This document shows, piece after piece, positions 39,421 through 47,695 of a stretch of DNA of 64,000 nucleotides. The notes beneath the pieces were generated by a model that saw only the letters and a program-made list of their open reading frames with translations, had not been told where the DNA came from and made no database searches. The stretch is taken from contig CATQHT010000003.1 in NCBI GenBank assembly GCA_958296045.1, forward strand, positions 2,057,246 through 2,121,245. The letters are read 5' to 3'. The position numbers and the translations under genes are program-made. The stretch is from Rhodothermales bacterium. GTDB taxonomy: Bacteria > Bacteroidota > Rhodothermia > Rhodothermales > Bin80. Each line of letters opens with the position of its first letter. The stretch's first letter is position 1.

Positions 39421-39790
39421 GAATGTAAACGCCTCAGGTTTAGGCAAAGGCGGACCAAGTTCCATTCGCCGCTGTCCTTCGTCTGGCCCCAGACACTGTA
39501 TCGGCGAAAACCGAGAACGTTTTTGATCCGCCCGTTGGGGGCCTCCGAGAGCCACTTACGCTGCGCGTAAATCGCCCGCCCTTTGTAGCCAGCTTCGCCT
39601 GCATCTAGGCCGTCTGTGGACCAGTCTCTGGGTTAACGGACACGGCCTTGCGTCCCTCACGCCCCAATGCTACGTATCCGTCCACACCGCGCGACGCTAA
39701 ACCAGCAAGATTGGCCTCGCTGCAATAGCCCACGTCTGCCACAACCGTATCGGGCTGCTGACCATAGGTCTCCATTACTGCCGACACCAT
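39421..39790 (-). pseudogene. IS1182-type transposase remnant
   Basis: Two pieces in order on the minus strand. PDTVVADVGYCSEANLAGLA (to about 39605) carries the catalytic Asp region of IS1182-like enzymes. IYAQRKWLSEAPNGRIKNVL and FRRYSVWGQTKDSGEWNLVR (39600-39421) are the C-terminal Glu region and end. The N-terminal half is absent and the frames are separated. Confidence 0.65.
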
Positions 39791-39955
39791 CGGTAATGCA
39801 GCGATCGCGAGCGGTAGCGTATATCTCCAAAATACGGAACTAATGGAACATAACGGACATCAAAACATCAAGGGGGCCGATATAGGCGCAAGCCGCCTAC
39901 CGTCACCCCCCAAAGCGTTTCTGCGGCGGAGACTCCTAGCGCTATGCATCAAACC

Positions 39956-39992
39956 ATTTCAGTCCCCTAATGAGCGGGACAGGCGTTGCGGG
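39956..39992. repeat. Orphan CRISPR repeat
   Basis: A 37-base copy of the array repeat with three mismatches, in the same orientation, 2.2 kb left of the array and separated from it by the kinase gene. Its divergence matches the decay seen at the left (old) end of the array. Confidence 0.9.
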
Positions 39993-40152
39993 AAGGATAG
40001 TCGAACACTGTCGAGTTGCGGTCGAGGAGGAACGCGGCGGCAGCTCCGTCGGTCAGGAGCAGACTCATGAGGGCGATTAAGCTGAGAGCGCCTGCGAATC
40101 CGACGGCCCAAGCCGCCAGGCGCCATCGCAGCTCGTTCGTGCTGGCCACCAC
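39993..40152 (-). pseudogene. Start of a small membrane protein cut at the orphan repeat
   Basis: From an ATG at 40152 reading leftward, a basic N-terminus is followed by one hydrophobic helix (LAAWAVGFAGALSLIALMSL). After about 50 codons the frame runs into the orphan CRISPR repeat. The coding part therefore seems truncated at the repeat junction. The family is unknown. Confidence 0.35.
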
Positions 40153-40407
40153 GCGAGTCAGTCTATCTCACCCATACGCGCTCAGCGGCACCCCACCGTT
40201 CGGGACCGGCACGGGCGCACGTCGGACCATCGGCACCGAGACGAAGCACGACATTTCCGTCACTTGGCACAGCCCTCGCGTGCTCTGTGTCGACGCACGC
40301 ACTAAGTGTCGCGCGCGTTCGACTTGTCTCCTCCCGCAACCGTTGGTTTGCCGTGCAGAACCCCGTTACCGATTAGACCTCCGGTATGGTTTGCGTGAAC
40401 TTTCCCA

Positions 40408-42093
40408 CTACTCCAGGTCGAGCCTTGAATCTTCGGGGATCCAGAGTACATGTTGCGACCAATTCGAGGGAATGCACCTGCACGTCACTGTGAACGGAAT
40501 CCGGCTGCTCCATGACTTGATGCGGCGGATGTTGTCCAGGTTTCCGTCACTGCCCCAGAACGCAGCCACGCCAAGGTCCGTCAGACACTCCAAATAGTGG
40601 TTACCCCTGGATGTGACACTCTCCTGCCTCAACCGCGAGATTCTCAAGGTCTGTGCTTCTGGCGGTTTTCGGCTCATGGGTTTTTCCTCTCGGAGGCCGT
40701 GTTCCGAACTCTCCAGAAGGTCATTCCTACGTACCGCCGCCCCGTCCGCACCTTGCCCGCGCTGTAACAACAGGCGCCATGCGCGGACGTTCTGTGGCCG
40801 GTCCGCGGCACGCGGGGCAAGCGCTTCATCAATCGCCGCGAGGAACTGATCCTCAGGGCGCTGCAGGCGCGTTCCCAACGGCTGGTATTCATCCTCAGTG
40901 ACCCGGTCCGCGGCATCCGGCGGCGGCACGCCGGACAGCACGCGGTACGAGACCGCCGCGAGCGCGTAGATGTCCGTCGCGGGTACTTGCCGGTTTGACG
41001 ATGAGTACTGTTCAATCGGCGCGTAGCCAGGAGTGTGAACAGCCGTGAGGTGGCGCGTCTTCTCGGCGGCCGCGCGGCGTGCGGCCCCGAAGCCGACCAG
41101 GACCGGCATCGTCCACCCGGCTTGGTCCGTGCGAATCACAATGTTCGCAGGCTTGATATCCAGATGAAGGTAGTTGTGCCCGTGTACGTGCTCCAGGCCG
41201 GCCAGCAGCGGCTGCATCCATACCCACCACTGTTCCGTGGTCAGCTTGCCGTGCTTCTCGATCACTTCTGCCAGCGACTCGCCCTCAAGGTAGTCCATGA
41301 CGATGTAGGCGGTGTTGTTCGCTTCGAAGTAGCGATGAATCCGCGCGACGTTGGGATGGTCTAGCCGTGCTAGGAGACGCGCTTCGTCAAGGAAACGGTC
41401 GCGGCCCCATTCGAAGGGCTCCGCGCTACTCGGCGCGCTGGACGCGACAACGCCGCCGGACGCACGAGCCGCAAGACCAGCATAGAAGTACTCCTTGACC
41501 GCCACTGGACAGTTCAAGGCGTGGTCGAACGCCAGATAGGTAATTCCGAAACCACCGGCACCGAGCACCCTCAGGATCTCGCATCCTCGCAGCTGAGTTC
41601 CCGGCGGCAGCGCGGTCGAGTCGGCGTTCCGTTCGACCGAGACTCCGGCTTCGAGTTGCTGGGGTCCAAAAGCTGGGTTATGCACCGCGGCACCTACTCT
41701 GTCGGAACCCTCCGACAGACCCGCAGACTGCGTGGTCGTTGAACGAGTGGGGGCCCGACGTTTGTACTGTGCGCGGTGAACCAACAGGACAATCGCGGCT
41801 CCGACATCGATCGGCGCCCATATCTCGCGCGTCAGCGACACCGGGAAGAGCGGATTGAAAAGAACGCCAATCCCTCCCAGGGCCACGACCCAAGCGGATG
41901 CCTCGCCTCGGACCTTGAACTCCTCGTAGGCCAGAACCAGAACGGTTCCACAAACCACCCAACGCAGCAGCGTGTAGAAGCTGTAGGGCCAAGGCCCGAC
42001 GGCGGCAAGTAGCATCAACGCCGGGACGTACCAAACGGCCGGATGTGCGGAAATCCAAGTGGACAACTGAGCGCGATTCATAATCGGATTCAC
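40408..42093 (-). CDS. Membrane-anchored Ser/Thr kinase-like protein
   Basis: A 561-residue protein. Residues about 20-105 hold three or four hydrophobic segments ending LFNPLFPVSLTREIWAPIDV, resembling DUF6804-type membrane modules. The kinase domain (about 170-430) has the glycine loop VLGAGGFGITYLA, VAVKEY (K200), YLHLDIKPANIVI (catalytic D312) and the APE-like GYAPIEQYSS. The metal-binding DFG reads GFG (334-336), a D-to-G change that usually abolishes normal catalysis, so it may be a pseudokinase or a degenerate copy. A C-terminal ~90 residues (from MSRKPPEAQTL) form a separate unnamed module. It is on the strand of CRISPR transcription, 118 bases past the array end, so read-through expression is possible. 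Confidence 0.8.
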   Translation of the reverse strand: MNPIMNRAQLSTWISAHPAVWYVPALMLLAAVGPWPYSFYTLLRWVVCGTVLVLAYEEFKVRGEASAWVVALGGIGVLFNPLFPVSLTREIWAPIDVGAAIVLLVHRAQYKRRAPTRSTTTQSAGLSEGSDRVGAAVHNPAFGPQQLEAGVSVERNADSTALPPGTQLRGCEILRVLGAGGFGITYLAFDHALNCPVAVKEYFYAGLAARASGGVVASSAPSSAEPFEWGRDRFLDEARLLARLDHPNVARIHRYFEANNTAYIVMDYLEGESLAEVIEKHGKLTTEQWWVWMQPLLAGLEHVHGHNYLHLDIKPANIVIRTDQAGWTMPVLVGFGAARRAAAEKTRHLTAVHTPGYAPIEQYSSSNRQVPATDIYALAAVSYRVLSGVPPPDAADRVTEDEYQPLGTRLQRPEDQFLAAIDEALAPRAADRPQNVRAWRLLLQRGQGADGAAVRRNDLLESSEHGLREEKPMSRKPPEAQTLRISRLRQESVTSRGNHYLECLTDLGVAAFWGSDGNLDNIRRIKSWSSRIPFTVTCRCIPSNWSQHVLWIPEDSRLDLE

Positions 42094-42211
42094 AGGATCA
42101 CGACCGCATAGCTCGCGGGCCTCACCGCGTCAATCCGCGATGATCTCGCCCGTTCCCGGGTCGCAACGTACCGATCCCCTGGGCAAACCGTCACCAGCCT
42201 GCGGGACACTT

Positions 42212-43126
42212 GTTTCAATCCCCTAATGAGCGGGGCAGGCATTGCGGGCAAATCACGGTTCGCCGTGAGCGAGGAGACTATCCTGGAGATGTTGTTGCAA
42301 TCCCCTAATGAGCGGGGCAGGCGTTGCGGGTCCAGAATGAATGCAGCGTTAACCAAAGCGCGGAACGATGTTTCAATCCCCTAATGAGCGGGGCAGGCGT
42401 TGCGGGGAGAGAGAGCTCCTCCTTGATATAATAAGGACCGAGCAGATGTTTCAATCCCCTAATAAGCGGGGCAGGCGTTGCGGGCACCGATGTCCCTGGG
42501 GAGCAGATACTTGCTCTACAGGACTGGTGCAAGGGTTTCAATCCCCTAATGAGCGGGGCAGGCGTTGCGGGCCAGAGCTTCTTGTCCTTGCATTCCGACA
42601 TCTTCGCGAAGTTTCAATCCCCTAATGAGCGGGGCAGGCGTTGCGGGTTCGCTGCTATGCACCGTGTGTCGGTGGAAGACGGGATCGAGGAAGTTTCAAT
42701 CCCCTAATGAGCGGGGCAGGCGTTGCGGGTTGAAAAAGGAGGTCATCATGACTTTGATTTACAGTGTGAAGAGGGGTTTCAATCCCCTAATGAGCGGGGC
42801 AGGCGTTGCGGGCGAATCCACGTCATGGCTGTCCTCAAGGAGGAGATGGACAAGTTTCAATCCCCTAATGAGCGGGGCAGGCGTTGCGGGCGAATCCACG
42901 TCATGGCTGTCCTCAAGGAGGAGATGGACAAGTTTCAATCCCCTAATGAGCGGGGCAGGCGTTGCGGGTTGTAATGCGGATGGCACAGTGCCTGACTGCT
43001 AAACGAAGTTTCAATCCCCTAATGAGCGGGGCAGGCGTTGCGGGATTGTGAAGGACGTTTGCGGTATCAGGGTGAGATGCTCACTTTGAGTTTCAATCCC
43101 CTAATGAGCGGGGCAGGCGTTGCGGG
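42212..43126 (-). CRISPR. CRISPR array, 12 repeats, 11 spacers
   Basis: Repeat of 37 bases, starting GTTTCAATCCCCTAATGAGC on the plus strand. Repeats start at 42212, 42294, 42370, 42448, 42535, 42611, 42693, 42776, 42854, 42932, 43008 and 43090. Spacers are 39-50 bases. The repeats at 42212, 42294 and 42448 carry single changes, marking the left as the old end. The leader and cas2 are on the right, so transcription runs leftward and the transcribed repeat ends ATTGAAAC, the usual 5' crRNA tag of type I/III systems. The spacers at 42813-42853 and 42891-42931 are identical. The repeat type suits the Cmr complex encoded 23 kb away; no cas6 is present for processing. Confidence 0.98.
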
Positions 43127-43295
43127 GGCGCCTTGTGAGCCTCGAAAGTAATCGCAACGCCATTATGAAGGCTCAAGCGGCTGGTAGCAAGCACCGTAAT
43201 GGCCAATATAAGCCTTTTCCCATACCGAAACCATCAAGACGCGAGGAAATTGGGCACTCACCTCCCATCGACATGGTATCAGCTCGGCGTACGCG

Positions 43296-43344
43296 AAATT
43301 CGTAACCCCATGGCAGTCCCAAAAAGGGCCGAGGTTACGAATTT
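43296..43344. repeat. Inverted repeat 1 in leader
   Basis: Perfect 12-base arms AAATTCGTAACC and GGTTACGAATTT around a ~25-base centre that includes CAGTCCC. Confidence 0.85.
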
Positions 43345-43620
43345 CTCTCGCACTATGCGCTCGTGAAACGAGAAGGGCTCTACCTCCTGAGCAACAAACG
43401 GCACCTCCTGAATCTTTTCGGACCATCCGACCGACAATCCGCAGCCCCTTGACCATCCGATTCAGGACCACCGACCAGAAAACAACCGCTCCCGGAAACA
43501 CCCGAATGCGTGAGACCAGTTAAGGCAATACCCAATGCGCAAACTAGGCGGTCGCATTGGCAGACAATCAGCAAGTCAAAGAACAAACCGGCGACTGCAG
43601 GCCCGATTGCCACGGCCCGG

Positions 43621-43665
43621 ATTCGTAACCCCCCTGCATGTCAGGGACCGTTGGAGGTTACGAAT
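43621..43665. repeat. Inverted repeat 2 next to cas2
   Basis: Perfect 10-base arms ATTCGTAACC and GGTTACGAAT, the same arm sequence as inverted repeat 1, ending six bases from the cas2 stop. It could act as a cas2 terminator or as a binding site. Confidence 0.85.
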
Positions 43666-43671
43666 GACCGC

Positions 43672-43959
43672 TTAAGCGATAAAGACCTGCTCCTCGCCAA
43701 TACTGCCCGCAGTCGCACTCGCGCCAAAATGCTGGCGTCGATCTGAACATCTGGCACATAACGTGTATACGGCCACCTGATCATCCACCAGCTCAATGAG
43801 CGCACGGACACGAGCCAGGCACCGCTCAAAGCGGCGCCGATCAACCTTTACCTCAAATACACTCTCCTGCACGCGATCACCAAATGACTCCAAACACTCG
43901 GCGACCTTCCTCCGTCGTCGGTTGCTCGCTATGTCGTAACAGAAAACGTAACGGGGCAT
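43672..43959 (-). CDS. cas2: CRISPR adaptation protein Cas2
   Basis: A 95-residue protein beginning MPRYVFCYDIASNRRRRKVA with the conserved Asp at residue 9, then GDRVQESVFEVKVD and a C-terminal CARCSD. It is intact. Cas2 bridges two Cas1 dimers for spacer integration; here it is the only intact adaptation gene, lying 14 bases after the broken cas1. Confidence 0.93.
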   Translation of the reverse strand: MPRYVFCYDIASNRRRRKVAECLESFGDRVQESVFEVKVDRRRFERCLARVRALIELVDDQVAVYTLCARCSDRRQHFGASATAGSIGEEQVFIA

Positions 43960-43973
43960 ACCCTCCCTCTGGC

Positions 43974-44543
43974 CTATGAAGCAAAGATCGGGACGTACTG
44001 CTTACGACCACGTACATGCCGCGCTAACCTGTCGACCTGGCGCCGCATAAGCTCCTCTGGAGATATGCGCTCGCGAAGCCCAGGCAACGGCCGGTCCATA
44101 AACGCTTCCCACAAACGGAAGCAAGTGCGCGGTCCATCGCGCGTCAAACGAACACCACCCCCGTCTGGATCGACCCTGAAATCACTCGGCGTCAGCTCAC
44201 GCCGGTTGCAGACCCTTAGCACAAAACGATCCACCACCGGATGCCGTAACTCCTCAGTAAGGTCAAGCGCCAGACTGGGACGGCCAGCACGCACCATGTG
44301 CAGAAATCCAATGTACGGATCAAAGCCGCGTGCCTCAAGGAGGCTGGCAAGAGCATTGACCATTATGACATACCCGAAAGAAAACACCGCGTTTGCAGGA
44401 TCTGGTGGCGGCCTGCGAGCACGGCCAGAAAATGGGATGCCCCCGTCAAATGCCGCCGCTAGCGCCGCAAAGTACGAACTGGCCGCATAACCTTCAAAGC
44501 CGCGAAGGGTATCCTTGTCTGCCGCTACCTCCACAGCCCTAAG
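43974..44543 (-). pseudogene. cas1: cas1, C-terminal part
   Basis: About 186 residues of Cas1 from just before TLRGFEGYAASSYFAAL (catalytic Glu) through GYVIMVNALASLLEARGFDP, then YIGFLHMVRAGRPSLALDLT (catalytic His and Asp/Glu) to the natural end. The residues of the active site are all present. The 5' side is interrupted by the ISAzo13 element. AGCCCTAAG (44535-44543) is one copy of the 9-base direct repeat. Removing the element and one repeat copy restores the frame into the fragment at 46.7 kb. Confidence 0.92.
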
Positions 44544-44881
44544 GGATCATCCATAAATAACTTGCCCATCTGGACAGGTTGTCTCAGATAAGCGGGATGT
44601 GGTCCAGTCCTTCGCTGCCGCATTACAGAGCATTCCGGGTCCTGTTAGCCTAGTGTTATGGAACACTGTTGATCAAGCCAAGACTGACTGAGTACTTTTT
44701 CGGCCCGCTCATCAGCTGTTTTCCGCGCTCAGTGGGTAGCTGGATCCGTTTGCCCTTAATCCTTGTTCATCATGGATGCCCGTTCCACGAGTCAGATGCA
44801 GTTCGCTGCATCCATGAGCTATTGTCTGCGTTATGACGATATTACGATATGTCTTAATACGATACATGTCATAAGGAGGCC

Positions 44882-45637
44882 ATGAGACCCGTTACCTATT
44901 CCGCCGACAAGCTGGCGGAGGCCCTGCGACGCATGACCGTTGCTACCTTACCCGAACTGGCTGCTGCGCTCGGCAATTGCTCCGCCATCACGGTCCACCG
45001 CAAACTTAAGCAGCTCGGCTACCTCTCTAGCTACTCGCACCGTGGCAAGTACTACGCGCTCCAAGCGGGTGCGAACTTTGATGCGCACGGTTTGTGGTTT
45101 CACAACGATATTCGATTCTCCACTTACGGTACGCTTCGCAATACGGCCAAGATGCTGGTTGAGGCATCCCCACTGGGCTACCGTTCTACCGAACTGGATG
45201 ATGTGCTGCAAGTCCGCACAATTGATACGTTAGCGGCCCTGGTCCGTGACGGCGACCTTGCCCGTGTCCGCTTTCAGGAGCGGAGTGTGTATTGTTCTGC
45301 GGATATTACTTATCGGCGGCGTCAAGTCGCTGCTCGCCGCATTCAAGCAGCCGGAATTGAGGCCATGCCCAATCCCACCCAAGCCAACAGCGCACACTCA
45401 GCTGCGATCGCCTTGTTTTACAGTGTGCTGAATGAGAAGCAGCGGCGCCTGTTTGGGGGTCTTACCTCTCTGTTATGCGGCTATGGTGGGGACCGACGGG
45501 CCGCGAGTCTGTTCGGTCTGCACCGAAAGACCGTCCGAAAGGGTCGCCTTGAACTGGCCAGCGGCAAAGTGGAGGCGCATCGCATTCGCAAACCGGGTGG
45601 GGGGCGTACCGCCTTGAAAAAAAAAGCCCTTGGATGA
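44882..45637 (+). CDS. ISAzo13 element ORF1: winged-helix domain plus transposase N-terminus
   Basis: 251 residues. The first ~155 form a DNA-binding module (MTVATLPELAAALG, VHRKLKQLGYLSSYSHRGKY, a winged-helix pattern). The rest (LNEKQRRLFGGLTSLLCGYG, HRKTVRKGRLEL, RKPGGGRTALKKK) is the N-terminus of ISAzo13 transposases. It ends just after nine consecutive A at 45617-45625. A -1 slip there enters the ORF2 frame and gives KKKSPWMIAELIRLVQPETA, the family's continuous sequence. ORF1 alone could be a DNA-binding regulator. An AAGGAGG precedes the ATG. Confidence 0.82.
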   Translation: MRPVTYSADKLAEALRRMTVATLPELAAALGNCSAITVHRKLKQLGYLSSYSHRGKYYALQAGANFDAHGLWFHNDIRFSTYGTLRNTAKMLVEASPLGYRSTELDDVLQVRTIDTLAALVRDGDLARVRFQERSVYCSADITYRRRQVAARRIQAAGIEAMPNPTQANSAHSAAIALFYSVLNEKQRRLFGGLTSLLCGYGGDRRAASLFGLHRKTVRKGRLELASGKVEAHRIRKPGGGRTALKKKALG

Positions 45638-46605
45638 TCGCGGAGCTGATCCGACTGGTCCAACCGGAGACCGCTGGTGATCCCATGGGTGGTCTGTTAT
45701 GGACACGGCGTTCGCTGTCCAAGCTCGCCGCTGCTCTTGCGTGCTCAGGTATCAAGGTCAGCCCGACCACGGTAGGTAAATGGCTCCGAATGCTCGGATA
45801 CTCCATGCGCGTGAATCGCAAGAGTCTCAGTCGTACCGCACCGTCCGGGCGCGACAAGCAATTCAGGCACATCGCTGCTCTGCGTCAGCAGTGCTATGAC
45901 GATGGCATTCCCGTTATCAGTGTGGACACCAAAAAGAAAGAGTTGATCGGGCTGTTTGCTAACTCCGGGGCTGTCTGGTGCCGCGCTCCACACCAGGTCA
46001 ATGATCACGACTTCCGGTCTCAGGCCAAGGGCTTGGCGGTACCTTACGGCATCTACGATGTGCAGGCGGATAGCGGTACCGTCTTTGTCGGTGACTCCCG
46101 GGATACTCCGGCCTTCGCCGTGGATTGCATTGCGCACTGGTTCAATACCGTGGGCCGTAGTCGGTATCCCGATGCCGACCGGCTCGTTATCTTGGCTGAC
46201 TGTGGCGGAGCGAACGGCTACCGTTCACACGCTTGGAAGTACTTCCTGCAAACAGGTGTGTGCGATATCCATCAACTGAGAGTTTCGGTTGCGCATTATC
46301 CCAGCGGTGCAAGCAAGTGGAACCCCATCGAGCACCGCCTCTTTAGTGCTATAAGCCGGAACTGGGCGGGCCGACCCCTGGATAGCTGGGAAACACTGCT
46401 CAAGTACATCCGCACGACAACTACCAAGTCTGGGTTGCGCGTCAACTCTGTCAGAGTAACGAAGCAATATCAAACCGGCATCAAAATCAGCAAGCAACAG
46501 ATGGTAAAGGTGAACATTAACCGTAGCGAGACGCTACCTCAGTGGAACTACGACATCTACCCCAGCGAAACGCTGGCCTCTGCTCGGATGCCAACAGATG
46601 CCTGA
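45634..46605 (+). CDS. ISAzo13 transposase catalytic part (ORF2)
   Basis: 323 residues, continuous in family alignments with the end of ORF1 and probably made as a fusion by -1 frameshifting. It has ISVDTKKKELIGLFANSG (first Asp), VILADCGGANGYRSHAWKY (second Asp) and HYPSGASKWNPIEHRLFSAI (Glu), the DDE set of the ISAzo13 family, ending QWNYDIYP. It is full length with no stops. Confidence 0.9.
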   Translation: MIAELIRLVQPETAGDPMGGLLWTRRSLSKLAAALACSGIKVSPTTVGKWLRMLGYSMRVNRKSLSRTAPSGRDKQFRHIAALRQQCYDDGIPVISVDTKKKELIGLFANSGAVWCRAPHQVNDHDFRSQAKGLAVPYGIYDVQADSGTVFVGDSRDTPAFAVDCIAHWFNTVGRSRYPDADRLVILADCGGANGYRSHAWKYFLQTGVCDIHQLRVSVAHYPSGASKWNPIEHRLFSAISRNWAGRPLDSWETLLKYIRTTTTKSGLRVNSVRVTKQYQTGIKISKQQMVKVNINRSETLPQWNYDIYPSETLASARMPTDA

Positions 46606-46711
46606 CTACCCAAACATCATCTGCCAGATCGCGATTTACCTCCCCTAGTCTGCCAAAGTGGACTCCTGGAGAGGTTGACTTCATTCAGGATGGGAAAGTT
46701 ATTTATGGACG

Positions 46712-47061
46712 AGCCCTAAGCATGGGGCGAAGATCACGTATCGATTGGCCAAACTCCGGCCTGCCCGTACGGTTCTAACGCACAGCGCTGAGCAGCTTAG
46801 CAGCAATAAAGATCCTCGCCAGCTCCAGTGAACGTACCTCGTCACAAATCATGTGACACTGCCTGACCCGAAGATCAGCCGTGCGAGATAACTCCGACAC
46901 CAGACGGCCAATGAACCGTCCATTGCGGCGAAACCACACGACCCCAATACCCTCCCACAGGCACATCCGTGTCGCAGCACTGGTGATGTGCGCGCCACCA
47001 ATCAACGCCACCATCTCGAGCCGGTGTGGCTCTACCTCAATGATCTCCCGCGTCTTCTGCG
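46712..47061 (-). pseudogene. cas1: cas1, N-terminal part
   Basis: Reading leftward: REIIEVEPHRLEMVALIGGA, HITSAATRMCLWEGIGVVWF, GRFIGRLVSE and ELARIFIAAKLLSAVR, the N-terminal Cas1 domain. An in-frame TAG follows at about 46775, after which NRTGRPEFGQSIRDLRPMLR continues in the same frame to the insertion site. The first ~35 codons and a start codon are missing; an in-frame TAA lies just upstream of RPSPQKTRE. So three lesions are present: a missing 5' end, an amber codon and the insertion sequence. Confidence 0.85.
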
Positions 47062-47155
47062 GCGAGGGTCTTTAGCAGATGAAGCTCTATTCCCGCTGTC
47101 CTGAATCTTATAAGACACGGTCACAGTGAGACCAATGCCGCTCGGGAGATCAGAT

Positions 47156-47689
47156 TCAGGGCCGGGGGGCCTTGCAGCGCCGGTAGGTCATGAACCGGCA
47201 GCCGGGTGCGACCTCCTCATTCTCCAATCGATACTCCGCGCCGATCAGATGCTTGTAAGGCGGAAAATACGTGTCGCCTTCGTAGCCGCCTCCCTCCACA
47301 ATTGTCAGTTCCAGCCGGTCAGCGAAATCCAGCGCTTCCTTGTACGGACGGTGGCCGCCAGCCACAAACACGGGGGAATCCTGGCTGGCAGCCTCGATTG
47401 CGTCACCCAGTGATGCACAGGTCTCAATGTCTGGGTGATCCCGCAGCGGTCCAGAGGTGGTAAGCACTAACATGCGCCGCTGGGGAAGGGGCGCACCGAA
47501 CTGGCGGATAATACTTGTGAACGTACATCGCCCGACGATGAGCACATGGCCCAAGGTCAAGCGCTTAAATCTCTTGAGGTCTTCCCGGATGGGCGGCCAC
47601 GGCATGCCCAAATCGCGGCCAATCAGTCGTGTCTCTTCGCACAACGCAGCGATAACAACAACCTCGCGGCGGGCGGAGGTTACTGTCAT
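47156..47689 (-). CDS. folA: Dihydrofolate reductase
   Basis: A 177-residue enzyme reducing dihydrofolate to tetrahydrofolate with NADPH. Family blocks are RLIGRDLGMPWPPIREDLKR, LGHVLIVGRCTFTSI, RMLVLTTSG and DRLELTIVEGGGYEGDTYFP. The usual glycine pair of the NADPH site (IGGG-x-IY) appears as VAGGHRPYKEAL, a slight departure. It is six bases downstream of the MamK-like gene on the same strand and in one cluster with thyA, whose product regenerates its substrate. Confidence 0.88.
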   Translation of the reverse strand: MTVTSARREVVVIAALCEETRLIGRDLGMPWPPIREDLKRFKRLTLGHVLIVGRCTFTSIIRQFGAPLPQRRMLVLTTSGPLRDHPDIETCASLGDAIEAASQDSPVFVAGGHRPYKEALDFADRLELTIVEGGGYEGDTYFPPYKHLIGAEYRLENEEVAPGCRFMTYRRCKAPRP

Positions 47690-47695
47690 TTCGAG

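Larger units (their letters stand above)
43127..43671 (-). promoter_or_regulatory. CRISPR leader region
   Basis: 545 bases between the newest repeat and the cas2 stop, without a gene. It should contain the array promoter and integration signals. It carries two inverted-repeat structures described separately. Placement as leader follows from repeat decay at the other end. Confidence 0.65.
44544..46711 (+). mobile_element. ISAzo13-family insertion sequence inside cas1
   Basis: About 2.17 kb, bounded by AGCCCTAAG direct repeats (44535-44543 and 46712-46720). Inverted ends share TCCATAAATAACTT, with the left end about four bases longer than the right by this alignment, so the exact termini may shift by a few bases. 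It carries two overlapping genes joined by an A9 slippery run. Confidence 0.88.

Noticed and set aside
42565-43002. Long open frames with repeated NPLMSGAGVAG-like units across the array
   Set aside because: They are translations of the CRISPR repeats and are not proteins.
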